DNA of 64,000 nucleotides from NCBI RefSeq assembly GCF_000378965.1, contig NZ_KB900536.1, positions 321,583 through 385,582 on the forward strand, in the 5' to 3' direction. The first letter of the stretch is position 1; each line of letters begins with the position of its first letter. Both the position numbers and the translations under genes were made by a program. Below the pieces are notes generated by a model. That model did no database searches, had not been told where the DNA came from, and saw only the letters and a list, made by a program, of their open reading frames with translations. Of this stretch, positions 44,204 to 52,225 are shown one piece after another. The stretch comes from Thioalkalivibrio thiocyanodenitrificans ARhD 1 (GTDB taxonomy: Bacteria > Pseudomonadota > Gammaproteobacteria > Ectothiorhodospirales > Ectothiorhodospiraceae).

Positions 44204-45672
44204 CAGATGGAGACACCCGTGGCGGCCAGCATCACGATCCCGGCAATCAGGGCCCCGCTCAGGACGCTGGCTCGGTCCTTAAGGGCGAATACGACCGGAT
44301 CGTCGTGCATCTCGCCGCGATGTGTCTTGAGCCACAGCCGGATGAGCCAGTAAATCAGCAACGGGCATATCAGCCACAGCGCTTCCGGCACCGCATAGAG
44401 GGCAAGGGCGGGGGTGCTGTGAATGTACAGGGCAAGTACGAGCACGCATGCCAGGCCCGAGCTGATACCCAGCCATCGCACCAGGGGCAGGTCATCCACG
44501 GTCCAGCCTCGACCCGCAGCGCGGAGTTCCCCGCGCCGCGCCAACTGAAGCAATTCGGTATAGCGCTTGCAGAGTGCCAGACTCAGAAAGATGAACGCGG
44601 AAAACGCCAGCAGCCAGTAGGATGGCGGGATCGCAACCGCCGCGGCTCCGGCGATGATCCGGATCGTATAGAGAGCCGCCAGCAGAATCACGTCGACAAT
44701 GGCCACTTGCTTGAGGGCGAGCGTATAGGCAGCGTTCAACACCAGATAGCCCGACAGCACCAGGATGAAGCTGATCGGCAGAAACAGCAGGCTCAATATG
44801 ACGGCCGTGCACAACAGGATGGGTGCAAGCAGTAATCCCCAGACCAGGGGCAGATCGCCCGAGGCGAACGGACGACCGCGCTTGCCGGGATGACGGCGGT
44901 CGGCCGGCAGGTCCAGCAGATCATTCAGGAGATAGACCGAGGACGCGGCAAGGCCGAAGATGAGGAAGGCCAGTGTGGCAGACAACAGATCCGGACCATG
45001 AGTGAGCTGATGCGCGGCAATCAGCGGAACGAATACCAGCAGATTCTTCACCCATTGGTGCGGGCGCAAGGCGCGCAGCACAGCCGGAACGCGCGGTGGG
45101 TCATGGGGGATTACATGCGCCACTTCGGCAACCCGGGCAGCGGCCTTTTGCAGGGACGGGCCGCCAACCACGATCGCCCTTCGTGCGGCACGCCAGACCG
45201 GGATATCGGTGCGGGCATCACCGGCGTAATCAAATCCGCCCGTACCAAAACGGGAGACGAGTGCGGCGGCCTTGCGCTCGCCCTTGAGATTGCGGCCGTT
45301 GTCGGTGGCGAGTACACCATCAAACAGCCCTATCCGGGCCGCCACTGCATCCGCAATGCGCCGGTCTGCTGCAGTGACAAGCAACAAGGTCCTATTGGCC
45401 GAGCGTTGCGTCCTGAGCCACTGAATCAGTGTTGTATTGAGGGGTAGGGAATCGACGTCCGGCAAGACCTGATCGGCAATCCACGCCTTGAATCCGGCGC
45501 GGCCACGGGTCAGGGCGGCGGATGCGCCGGCCAGCGCGCTCGGTCTGGCACGCACCAGCGACAGTACGGCTTCGACCAGCGTATCCGTCTTGACCAGTGT
45601 CCCGTCCAGATCAACGGCCAGCACCGGCTCCTGGGACGAATCGTTCTGTTGGAAATCTGGCTGTTCAATCAT
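44203..45672 (-). CDS. HAD phosphatase-UbiA prenyltransferase fusion, DPPR-synthase-like
   Basis: A 489-residue two-domain protein. Residues about 17-190 are a HAD domain: VLAVDLDGTLVKTDT with D21 and D23, VTAADRRIADAV, then FDYAGDARTDIPVW. Residues about 200-489 are a UbiA-type membrane domain with LRPHQWVKNLLVFVPL, the Mg2+-binding motif LLNDLLDLPADRRHPGKRGR and about seven to nine helices. The UbiA part resembles decaprenyl-phosphate 5-phosphoribosyltransferase (Rv3806c type). The HAD domain could remove the 5-phosphate of the product, a step done by a separate protein in mycobacteria; this is inference. The start is uncertain: ATG at 45672 or GTG at 45705, neither with a clear ribosome-binding site. 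Confidence 0.85.
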   Translation of the reverse strand: MIEQPDFQQNDSSQEPVLAVDLDGTLVKTDTLVEAVLSLVRARPSALAGASAALTRGRAGFKAWIADQVLPDVDSLPLNTTLIQWLRTQRSANRTLLLVTAADRRIADAVAARIGLFDGVLATDNGRNLKGERKAAALVSRFGTGGFDYAGDARTDIPVWRAARRAIVVGGPSLQKAAARVAEVAHVIPHDPPRVPAVLRALRPHQWVKNLLVFVPLIAAHQLTHGPDLLSATLAFLIFGLAASSVYLLNDLLDLPADRRHPGKRGRPFASGDLPLVWGLLLAPILLCTAVILSLLFLPISFILVLSGYLVLNAAYTLALKQVAIVDVILLAALYTIRIIAGAAAVAIPPSYWLLAFSAFIFLSLALCKRYTELLQLARRGELRAAGRGWTVDDLPLVRWLGISSGLACVLVLALYIHSTPALALYAVPEALWLICPLLIYWLIRLWLKTHRGEMHDDPVVFALKDRASVLSGALIAGIVMLAATGVSI

Positions 45673-45917
45673 CCTTTTCCCGATCACTCTCGGATACCAA
45701 GCCACCGGGTCAGGTGAGACCGCGGCAAGAGTGACCGGTGGCGCCCCGGGACATCTTAAAGAAAAAGTGTGTTTCGATGTTGAAGAATTGGAGTCAGGCC
45801 TGGTGAGGCATCGCCTGCCCCCCGTGACCCGTTTCAGGCGGTATCCGGAACGTCACCCGAATCAGGGTGGGGTTGGAGTGGACGTGATGCATGCTGATGC
45901 CGTGTCGGCGTGGCCGT

Positions 45918-46775
45918 TCATGATGGCCCGCTCCCGGTCGGGTCTTCGTACCCGGCGAGACGGTCTGCGGATTCGGGCACGTTGCCGGCGACGGCGATAC
46001 GGGTGACGCAGACGAAGAATTCACCGCTGGCGATGGCGCGGCCCACATCCCCCCACCACAATGTGAGGCGCCGGGCGTCGACGCCAGCCGCACGGGCGAC
46101 ATCCAGACGCGATTCCAGGAATGCCACCCAGTGGGGGTCGCCGGTGTTGACGCTGTCCACGAATGCATGCACCTGCACATCCCGGAGCCCCGCACGGCGG
46201 AACAGGGAGGTCAGGCGGCGGCCGGAGGCGGCATTCGCCTGCCGGTCGGTATTGGCATGTACGATGCGCCGCACGAGGTCGGTGTCTCCGGGGGAAATGC
46301 ACAGGGTGTCCCAATCCGTTTCCACGACCAGCAACCGGCCGCCGGGGCGTGTCACGCGCCGCATCTCCATGACGGCCGCGAGGGGATCGGGCAGGTGCAG
46401 CAGCAGCCATCGGGCGAAGACGCGGTCGAACCGACCTGCGGGGAAGGGCAGGGCGGCCGCGTCTCCCTGTATGCCGAACAGATTCCGGTTCCGTTGTCGG
46501 GCGTGAGCCAGCAATGCTGCGGAGAGGTCCAGTGCACAGACGGTGCCGTGGGCTGTGACACGGGTGGCCAGATGGTTCGCGATGTGGCCGGCCCCGGCAC
46601 CCACATCCAGCACGTCGTGTCCCGGCTTGAGTTGCAGGAGGTCGGGATAGCGAAGCACCGCCGCCTGTTCCGCCGGTGTGCCGTGCAGTTGCTCGATGCG
46701 CGACAGTGCCATGTGCGCATTGTCGCTGCTGTCGACGGTCGCCCAACGGTCGGGCTCATACGGGCTAGCCCGCAT
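45918..46775 (-). CDS. SAM-dependent methyltransferase
   Basis: A 285-residue class I methyltransferase. Motif I is HDVLDVGAGAGHIANHLA (residues 54-71), and the acidic post-I residue is in CALDLSAALLAHA. Motif II is GRFDRVFARWLLLHLPDP and motif III RVTRPGGRLLVVETDWD. This pattern fits the UbiE/Coq5-like broad group; the substrate cannot be assigned. Its start lies inside the end of the phosphotransferase gene (11-base overlap), so the two are coupled. It is the last gene of a four-gene minus-strand run starting at 48736. Confidence 0.85.
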   Translation of the reverse strand: MRASPYEPDRWATVDSSDNAHMALSRIEQLHGTPAEQAAVLRYPDLLQLKPGHDVLDVGAGAGHIANHLATRVTAHGTVCALDLSAALLAHARQRNRNLFGIQGDAAALPFPAGRFDRVFARWLLLHLPDPLAAVMEMRRVTRPGGRLLVVETDWDTLCISPGDTDLVRRIVHANTDRQANAASGRRLTSLFRRAGLRDVQVHAFVDSVNTGDPHWVAFLESRLDVARAAGVDARRLTLWWGDVGRAIASGEFFVCVTRIAVAGNVPESADRLAGYEDPTGSGPS

Positions 46776-47895
46776 ATCTGTCCGTTATGGCCTGTGCCGT
46801 GCGCAGGGCGTGCCGGCACAGGGCCTGTTGGCGGCGGTCGACCTCGGGGTCGTCGCCTGCGTCGTCATTGTCGGCCAGCACGAAGCCCAGTTGCAGAAAG
46901 ACCCGTAGCCAACCGAGCTCCCAGGCCCCATTGAAGGCCTTTCGATCCACCTTGTGTCCCAGGAGATTCTCCAGTTGCTCCAGGTACGCATCCCGCATCC
47001 AGAGCCTGTCTTCGGGCCGGCGTCCGTCATCGGGCGGATAGGCCCAGTACTGCAGAAACCAGTGCCAGGTGAGATCCAGTGCCGCCGGCCCGTGCATGGC
47101 GAAGTCCCAGTCGAACATGACCACCCGGTCCCTTACGAATGCGAGGTTCGCTCCGCGTGTGTCGCCGTGGAGGCGGGTGGGTGTGAACGGTTCCAGGGCG
47201 GCGACCACCTTCGGCCAGGCCCGGCACAGGTCGAGGTAGATCTCGGCGTCCCGCGCGCCCAGCAGTTCGAGAAAGCGCGGCAACAGCGCAGCCGCAACCC
47301 TGAACTCCCCGGCGGCACCCTCGGCCCAGTTGGCGCGGGCATCGCCGGTTGCGGCGTAGATGGCCGTCTCGACGAACACCCGCGTGGTGCCGGCAGGCGT
47401 CCCCAGGGTCTCTGCCAGTCCGGCTTCGCCCCAGGCATCTGCATGAAGGGCCGCCAAGGCCTCAAACAGCCGCAGGGTGTGTCGTTCGGTCCAGTGCCCG
47501 CGGGGCACGATGCCTTGCGAGACGTCATCCATCAGGACCCACCACTCGTCCCGCTCCTGATGATAGGCGACGTCGAAGGTGGGGTTCGCCAGGGGCGGGG
47601 GCAGGTTCCGGGTCGAACCGGCCAGCCAGAACACCGCTTCGCCCTCGGCGCCGAGGCCGCGGGCGAAGGCCCGCCGCCTCGGCACACGCTTGAGGACATA
47701 GTGCGGACCCGTCCCGCACACGAACCGGCTCACGGGCTGGCTGGTCCTGCCTCCTGTCAGGGGGACGCTCCGTGGCGCCCGTGCGCCGGCCGGCGGCTCC
47801 CGGCCCGCGCGGCGCAGCGCCGCGGTGAGAAAAGCGCCATCGGGCGCCCCCCTGACGGTGGGTGCGCGTGCGGTGGGTTCGCTCGTTGTTGACAT
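46765..47895 (-). CDS. APH-fold small-molecule kinase
   Basis: A 376-residue phosphotransferase of the aminoglycoside-phosphotransferase/choline-kinase fold. The nucleotide-binding part has HYVLKRVPRRR; the catalytic loop is LHGDTRGANLAF (HxDxxxxN, Brenner motif) and the metal-binding motif is VMFDWDFAMHGPAALDLTW. The strong ribosome-binding site AGGAGG before the ATG at 47895 fixes the start; longer in-frame extensions are rejected. Length and the DFAMHGPAALDL form recall the DUF1679/ecdysteroid-kinase-like group. The acceptor is unknown. It overlaps the methyltransferase by 11 bases, which suggests the same small-molecule pathway. Confidence 0.82.
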   Translation of the reverse strand: MSTTSEPTARAPTVRGAPDGAFLTAALRRAGREPPAGARAPRSVPLTGGRTSQPVSRFVCGTGPHYVLKRVPRRRAFARGLGAEGEAVFWLAGSTRNLPPPLANPTFDVAYHQERDEWWVLMDDVSQGIVPRGHWTERHTLRLFEALAALHADAWGEAGLAETLGTPAGTTRVFVETAIYAATGDARANWAEGAAGEFRVAAALLPRFLELLGARDAEIYLDLCRAWPKVVAALEPFTPTRLHGDTRGANLAFVRDRVVMFDWDFAMHGPAALDLTWHWFLQYWAYPPDDGRRPEDRLWMRDAYLEQLENLLGHKVDRKAFNGAWELGWLRVFLQLGFVLADNDDAGDDPEVDRRQQALCRHALRTAQAITDRYAG

Positions 47896-48008
47896 GACTT
47901 GCCTCCTGGCAGGAGACCCGCGTCGTCCGTCCCGGCCACGCGCGGCTTCCCATTCGGAAGCCGACATGCCGAGCGGATCACACGCGGCGCCGGGGCGGGT
48001 CTGCTGCG

Positions 48009-48419
48009 TCATTGTCCGGAGAACATGGCGTCCACTTCCCGCTGCCAGCGGGTTTCGCTGTACTGCGATCCGTTGAGCATCGTGCTCCACTTGCGGATCA
48101 GCGAAGCGACTGCCAGGGCTTCCCGGATCTCGGCCTCCGTGGCGCCGTGCGCGCTTGCTGCCCTGGTGTGGTAGTACACACAGTAGTCACAGGGCACCTG
48201 TGCCGCAACGGCGAGGGCCATGAGTTCCTTGGTCCTCGTGTCCAGCGCGGCATCCGGATCCAGGAAGACGGACTTGTAGCTCGACCAGGCTGCCTCCACC
48301 CCCTGTTCGGGGAATGTCTCCTGAATGAATGCAGGTGGCTCTCCGCCTTGCGCCGGACTGATCATCGCCATGAATGTGAAGGCCAGTGCGGATGCTGTGG
48401 TGATCATGATGGAGTTCAT
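48009..48419 (-). CDS. Exported AhpD-like (carboxymuconolactone decarboxylase family) protein
   Basis: A 136-residue protein with a signal peptide (residues 1-25, cut after SPAQGG or nearby) and an AhpD-like all-helical core. The redox pair is C77 and C80 in VPCDYCVYYHTRAA, with H84 in the expected AhpD position, followed by GATEAEIREALAVASL. Most AhpD-fold peroxidase-reductases are cytosolic; the signal peptide makes this one periplasmic. GGGAGGTAACC precedes the ATG at 48419. It is in line with the gene at 48470 and the kinase downstream. Confidence 0.82.
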   Translation of the reverse strand: MNSIMITTASALAFTFMAMISPAQGGEPPAFIQETFPEQGVEAAWSSYKSVFLDPDAALDTRTKELMALAVAAQVPCDYCVYYHTRAASAHGATEAEIREALAVASLIRKWSTMLNGSQYSETRWQREVDAMFSGQ

Positions 48420-48469
48420 GGTTACCTCCCATGCAGGTTGCATTAAAGGACAGGTTGCTGCTGCGGCCC

Positions 48470-48736
48470 TCAGGCCAGTTGACGCGGGGGCAGCCCGATG
48501 GCGTGCGCCTCGGCGACCGGAAAGTAGCGTTGCGTGCTTGCGGTCCCGAGTGCGCAATCCAGGTAGCTGCGAAGATGCTCCACCGACGGCGCCTCGTAGA
48601 GGCAGGCGGCCCTGCTCAGGTCGTCGGCGGGCAGGAAATGGTGCACACGCAGGTCCTCCGGCAGCGGGAAGACCTGTTCGGCGCACCGCCGGAACGCGTC
48701 GGGGTCATGAATCGCGTGCTCGATGGCAATGAACAT
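48470..48736 (-). CDS. Small dimeric alpha/beta-barrel-like protein (DUF4242-like)
   Basis: An 88-residue cytosolic protein. The order of MFIAIEHAIHDPDAFRRCA, VHHFLPADDLSRAACLYEAPS and VEHLRSYLDCAL is that of a small ferredoxin-like alpha/beta barrel; the CLYEAPS strand resembles DUF4242 proteins. Ribosome-binding site AAGGAG lies before the ATG at 48736. It is the first gene of the minus-strand run and is divergent from the GlxA-type regulator, with 148 bases between the starts that probably hold both promoters. Confidence 0.7.
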   Translation of the reverse strand: MFIAIEHAIHDPDAFRRCAEQVFPLPEDLRVHHFLPADDLSRAACLYEAPSVEHLRSYLDCALGTASTQRYFPVAEAHAIGLPPRQLA

Positions 48737-48884
48737 GGTCGTCTCCTTGGTTGTGGGTTTGAGGGATTCGGGCGGACCCTGATCGGTTGCCTGTCTCCCT
48801 GTGGCAAACGATGCGCCTTGAAACATGCCCGTCCCAGAGCCAGACTGCTCGGAAGCGGCCCATTCCGATCATCGGAGGAGAAAA

Positions 48885-49937
48885 ATGGCGTCGATTGCCC
48901 CGCCCAGGCGTGTCAGTGTCCTCGCGCTGCCCGAAGAATCCACGGGCACACCCATCAATGGCCTCTACGAGACCCTGGTCCTCGTGGATGCGGTGGCCAG
49001 TTCCCCTGACGGCGGCGCGGCGCGGCTGTTTGACGTGGAGATCGTCGGTCCCGAGCGCGGTGTCTTTCAGAGCGCCTGTGGTCTGCCTCTCAAGGTGCAC
49101 CGGGCGCTTCGCGAGGTCGATGACACCGACATCGTGATCGCCGCCTCCATGCTGATCGAGAACCTGGAATGGGTGACCGGACGTCACCCGGAAACGGTGG
49201 AGTGGCTGCGCCGCATGCACGGCAAGGGCGCGGATCTGTGTTCAGCCTGTGCCGGCGCCTTGCTCCTTGCCGAGACGGGCCTGCTCGACGGGCTGGAGAC
49301 CACGACCCATTGGGCGTTCGCCCCCACATTCCGGCGCAATTTCCCGAACGTCAACCTGCGGGTCGAAGAGCTGCTCATCGTGGCGGGGCGGAACGGCGAG
49401 TTCGTCATGTCGGGCGCCGCCAGTTCCTGGCAGGACCTGATCCTGTACCTGATCTCGCGCCATGCCAGCGCGACGACGGCACAGGCGATCGGCAAGTTTC
49501 TCCTGTACCAATGGGACTCCAGGAGCCAGGCACCGTTTGTGCCCTTCGCCCCGCCGACGGATCATGGGGACGGCGCCATACGGACAGTACAGGACTGGCT
49601 TCATGGCGGCGACGCACTGGACGTTTCTGTCGACCAGATGGCCCATCGGTGCGGATTGCCCCGCCCCACCTTCAATCGCCGCTTCAAGCGCGCTACCGGC
49701 CACTCGCCGGTTCACTATCTGCAGCATCTGCGTGTCGAGCAGGCCAAGCAGCTGCTTGAGCGGACCGATACTCCGGTGGAGGAGATCAGTTGGAAGGTGG
49801 GCTATGAGGAAACGGCCGCCTTTCGGCGCGTATTCAAGCGCATCACCCGCCTGAGCCCCAACGAATACCGCCGGAAGTTCCGTTTCCCCAGGCACGGCGC
49901 CTGCACGAAGAATGGGGTCAAGTCTAGCAATATATAG
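48885..49937 (+). CDS. GlxA-type transcriptional regulator (DJ-1/PfpI plus AraC)
   Basis: A 350-residue regulator. The N-terminal DJ-1/PfpI-like domain (about 10-190) has a nucleophile-elbow cysteine in LCSACAGALLLAETGLL; the C-terminal AraC/XylS domain (about 225-325) holds two helix-turn-helix units, with DVSVDQMAHRCGLPRPTFNRRFKRATGHSP and IRRVFKRITRLSPNEYRRKF-like sequence. CGGAGGAG precedes the ATG at 48885. It is divergent from the AhpD/kinase operon and is its likely regulator (inference). The last ~11 residues and the TAG stop lie in an A/T-richer stretch GGGGTCAAGTCTAGCAATAT that looks like a transposon-associated REP end. Confidence 0.85.
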   Translation: MASIAPPRRVSVLALPEESTGTPINGLYETLVLVDAVASSPDGGAARLFDVEIVGPERGVFQSACGLPLKVHRALREVDDTDIVIAASMLIENLEWVTGRHPETVEWLRRMHGKGADLCSACAGALLLAETGLLDGLETTTHWAFAPTFRRNFPNVNLRVEELLIVAGRNGEFVMSGAASSWQDLILYLISRHASATTAQAIGKFLLYQWDSRSQAPFVPFAPPTDHGDGAIRTVQDWLHGGDALDVSVDQMAHRCGLPRPTFNRRFKRATGHSPVHYLQHLRVEQAKQLLERTDTPVEEISWKVGYEETAAFRRVFKRITRLSPNEYRRKFRFPRHGACTKNGVKSSNI

Positions 49938-50261
49938 TTTATCGTCCTGGAGTGCTTTCAGGGCATCCTCACGCCGCCACCCTGTCCAGGGGTGACCAGC
50001 AGATCCGGTGATGTTCTGTGACGCCGGTCCCCGGAGGGGACACGGTGACGATGGCGAATCCGGATCGCGGGGGGCATGTGGGGCCTTGCTGATTTTGTGT
50101 GATCGATGGGGCATCCTGCCGGATGGTCCCCGCGCGGATTCCCGCCATCCGGAACCCACGCCACGGTTGGTGCCGGGGCATGCCCCTGGCCCGGAGAGCC
50201 ATCCTGTCCGACCCGTTGACCCCGCAACCATGGGCGCGGTGACGGGGTCAACGGGTCCGGA
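49938..50261. other. Intergenic region after the GlxA regulator
   Basis: These 324 bases hold no supported gene. They contain a short A/T-rich stretch at the left edge and the strong inverted repeat at 50211-50256 that probably terminates the CHRD gene on the minus strand. Confidence 0.5.
50211..50256 (-). terminator. Hairpin downstream of the CHRD gene
   Basis: A perfect 14-bp inverted repeat, ACCCGTTGACCCCG (50211-50224) with its complement at 50243-50256, has an 18-base loop. It begins 5 bases after the stop of the minus-strand CHRD gene. No T-run follows, so it may be a terminator or an mRNA-stabilising 3' structure. Confidence 0.55.
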
Positions 50262-50738
50262 TCAGCGGATCTGGCCGCGGACCTCGCCCGCGGGATGGGC
50301 CTCGGTGTGGACGTTCACGTAGGTCTCGCCCGCTTCGATCGCGTCAAGAAGGTCCTCAAGCAATTGTCCGGCAAGCGGCCCGACCAGGTCCGCCGACGTG
50401 ATCGCACCGGCGGCGATCACGCCGTCAGACCGCCCGGGTATCAGCACGGCCGGCGGAGTTGCGGGATACAGCCAGGCGACGACCGGGCCGTTGGTGCCTG
50501 CGGGCGCAAGATGGATGTGTGCCTGCGTGACGTCCTCGATGTTTGCCACCATGAGACGGTACTGAAGGGACATGCCGTCGCTTGTGAGCTGGAAAGTGGC
50601 CTGGCCCCGTGCCCGGGTATCCACGGGCGCAACCTCTTCAGCCCCCGTGAGATGGGTTCGGTAGTTGACGGGCTGGGCGTGGGCGGCGGCAAAGAGACCC
50701 GCGACGATCATGATCATGCCGATGTGTAATGCACGCAT
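50262..50738 (-). CDS. Exported CHRD-domain protein
   Basis: A 158-residue secreted protein. The signal peptide is residues 1-21 (MRALHIGMIMIVAGLFAAAHA), then one CHRD domain: YRTHLTGAEEVAPVDTRARG at its start, AHIHLAPAGTNGPVVAWLY in the middle, and TYVNVHTEAHPAGEVRGQIR at the end. The HIHxxxxGxNGPV and VHTxxxPxGEIRGQ motifs are diagnostic. A ribosome-binding site GGAGG precedes the ATG at 50738. Its role is unknown in bacteria. It stands alone on the minus strand, with a hairpin right after the stop. Confidence 0.88.
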   Translation of the reverse strand: MRALHIGMIMIVAGLFAAAHAQPVNYRTHLTGAEEVAPVDTRARGQATFQLTSDGMSLQYRLMVANIEDVTQAHIHLAPAGTNGPVVAWLYPATPPAVLIPGRSDGVIAAGAITSADLVGPLAGQLLEDLLDAIEAGETYVNVHTEAHPAGEVRGQIR

Positions 50739-51313
50739 ATCGACCTCCTCGACCGGGATGGCCAAAAGGTTGGAAATCCCCCGGAGCGCGCAAAAATCCG
50801 ACTGCTCCGCGCGGAATAATGGTCGGGATCCCGGGGGTGTCAAGGCAGGAGGGGAGAATATGCAGACCAGGTCAAGCAATGGATCCGGAACCATAAAACG
50901 ATTCAATCGGGCTCCGTATATCCGCGTTATGCGCGAAGGCGTCTGACCCGCAAAGATGCTCGTAATCACACTGGCAGAGTGCCTGTGCCAGGTCGTACGC
51001 CTCGCTGACATCATGCTCCTGTACGTACGATCATGTCGGCCAGTTCGCCGCCGGGCTGGATGAACGGTTGGAAGATGGAGTTCACATGCGTGTGCACAAG
51101 GGGTGCTGTAGCAGCATGACGGGTGAACCGCGTCCGACGAAAGGTTGGCGCGAGCAGACCTGGTCAAGTAGCTGGAAGAAGCCCTGGCCCTCGATCTCCG
51201 CCAGGGTCTCGCACCGGTTTGCCGGGAATGTTGCGATGGCCGACACGGGTCCGCACGGGCGCGCGAGGGACTGCGCTTGCCGCCTCGATCCTTCCATGTG
51301 CTGCAAGGTGCGG
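50739..51313. other. Gene-poor stretch, probably remnant DNA
   Basis: About 575 bases without a gene that I can support. Open frames exist on both strands but have no family resemblance and no good start. A minus-strand stretch near 50900-51020 reads EAYDLAQALCQCDYEHLCG, cysteine-rich like a real protein, but starts and ends abruptly. I see it as a possible gene remnant. Confidence 0.4.
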
Positions 51314-51628
51314 TCAGCGGTCCGGTTGATCCAGTGCCTCCACTTTTTCCCGGACCTGGCGCAGCCGGCTCGGACTGGTGCGCACGATGAGCCTGTGGCC
51401 GGTGCCGGTGAGCGCGTCCCGGGGGCCGAGCAGAGGTTCGATGTGGGGCAGCAGATCATCGGCGGTGCGATGCTGGAGCTCGATGATCTCTACGGGGACC
51501 TTGTCATCGGTCTCCGCATGGATACCCCCAGGGATCAGGATGGCCAGCAACAGGAAGGAGGGTGTGAGGTGTTTCAAGCTTGGTGATTTCCCTGCGGTTC
51601 TGGGGGCGTTGGAGCACTCGGGCAGCAT
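51314..51628 (-). CDS. Short exported protein with a secretin N-domain-like segment, possibly truncated
   Basis: A 104-residue frame. A signal-peptide-like segment (KHLTPSFLLLAILIPGGIHA) is followed by VPVEIIELQHRTADDLLPHI, LGPRDALTGTGHRLIVRTSP and RLRQVREKVEALDQPDR. This is the repeat-like pattern of secretin short N-terminal (N1/N0-type) domains. The frame ends where such a domain would lead into a longer protein. Downstream sequence in other frames does not clearly continue it, so it may be a 5' fragment of a decayed gene or a stand-alone small protein. The TTG at 51577, just before the signal peptide, is an alternative start. Confidence 0.5.
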   Translation of the reverse strand: MLPECSNAPRTAGKSPSLKHLTPSFLLLAILIPGGIHAETDDKVPVEIIELQHRTADDLLPHIEPLLGPRDALTGTGHRLIVRTSPSRLRQVREKVEALDQPDR

Positions 51629-51706
51629 ACCCAGGACATATCGTCAGACAGGATGAACAGGATTCACATGATGATGCAAAACGCCTTGAATCTGGCAACC
51701 GCAGCT

Positions 51707-52225
51707 TCAAATCTTCAGTCGCCGCAGTTCAGGATCGGGTATCGCGTGGTTCCAGTAGGTGCGAAAGCGTCCCTCCAGGGTCTGAACCCTTGGGGGGGCG
51801 TTGGCGTCGGCGAGGGCTACCGGATCACCGGCGCGGGGCTGATGCAGGTAGGCGCCCGCATCCACGAGCAGCATGGATTCCTCCAGCGCCGGTTCGTCCG
51901 GGGCCTGGCGGCGCAGGTGTATGCGGCTGCTGATGCGCAGGGCCAGATCCACCAGCCGGTGCTTTTCGGCGGGGAGGCTGCGCCGGTCCTGGATGAGGAT
52001 GCGTACGTCCGCGTGGCGGCTGCGCCGGGCCAGCCCGGAGATGGCGTCCACCAGATCGGCGTCGTCGTAAATGACGGGACTGAGGTCCGGACTCAGTATC
52101 CATACGCGGCGCCGGGCATCGGCGACGCGTGCGTGGACGAACTCGCGAATGGTCTCCAGGCCTTCCAGGCGCATGAGGCCGGACGGTTCAGTCGGCGTCC
52201 GAGGCGGTTCTTGAGTCCCGGTCAT
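51707..52225 (-). CDS. DUF7931-like (phospholipase D-fold-like) protein
   Basis: A 172-residue cytosolic protein. The core RRRVWILSPDLSPVIYDDADLVDAI, then HADVRILIQDRRSL and HRLVDLALRISSRIHLR, with EESMLLVDAGAYLHQP, follows the alpha/beta layout of one phospholipase-D-like half without the HKD motif. In pseudomonads a similar protein lies directly after a GNAT acetyltransferase, as here. Its start is inside the end of the acetyltransferase gene (38-base overlap). Function unknown. Confidence 0.65.
   Translation of the reverse strand: MTGTQEPPRTPTEPSGLMRLEGLETIREFVHARVADARRRVWILSPDLSPVIYDDADLVDAISGLARRSRHADVRILIQDRRSLPAEKHRLVDLALRISSRIHLRRQAPDEPALEESMLLVDAGAYLHQPRAGDPVALADANAPPRVQTLEGRFRTYWNHAIPDPELRRLKI

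Noticed and set aside
45706-45917. Short gene between the UbiA gene and the methyltransferase gene
   Set aside because: No frame with start and protein-like content; it is probably the promoter region of the UbiA-DprE operon.
51068-51586. 172-residue plus-strand frame opposite the secretin-like fragment
   Set aside because: No family resemblance, no good ribosome-binding site; the minus strand has a signal peptide and domain-like sequence.
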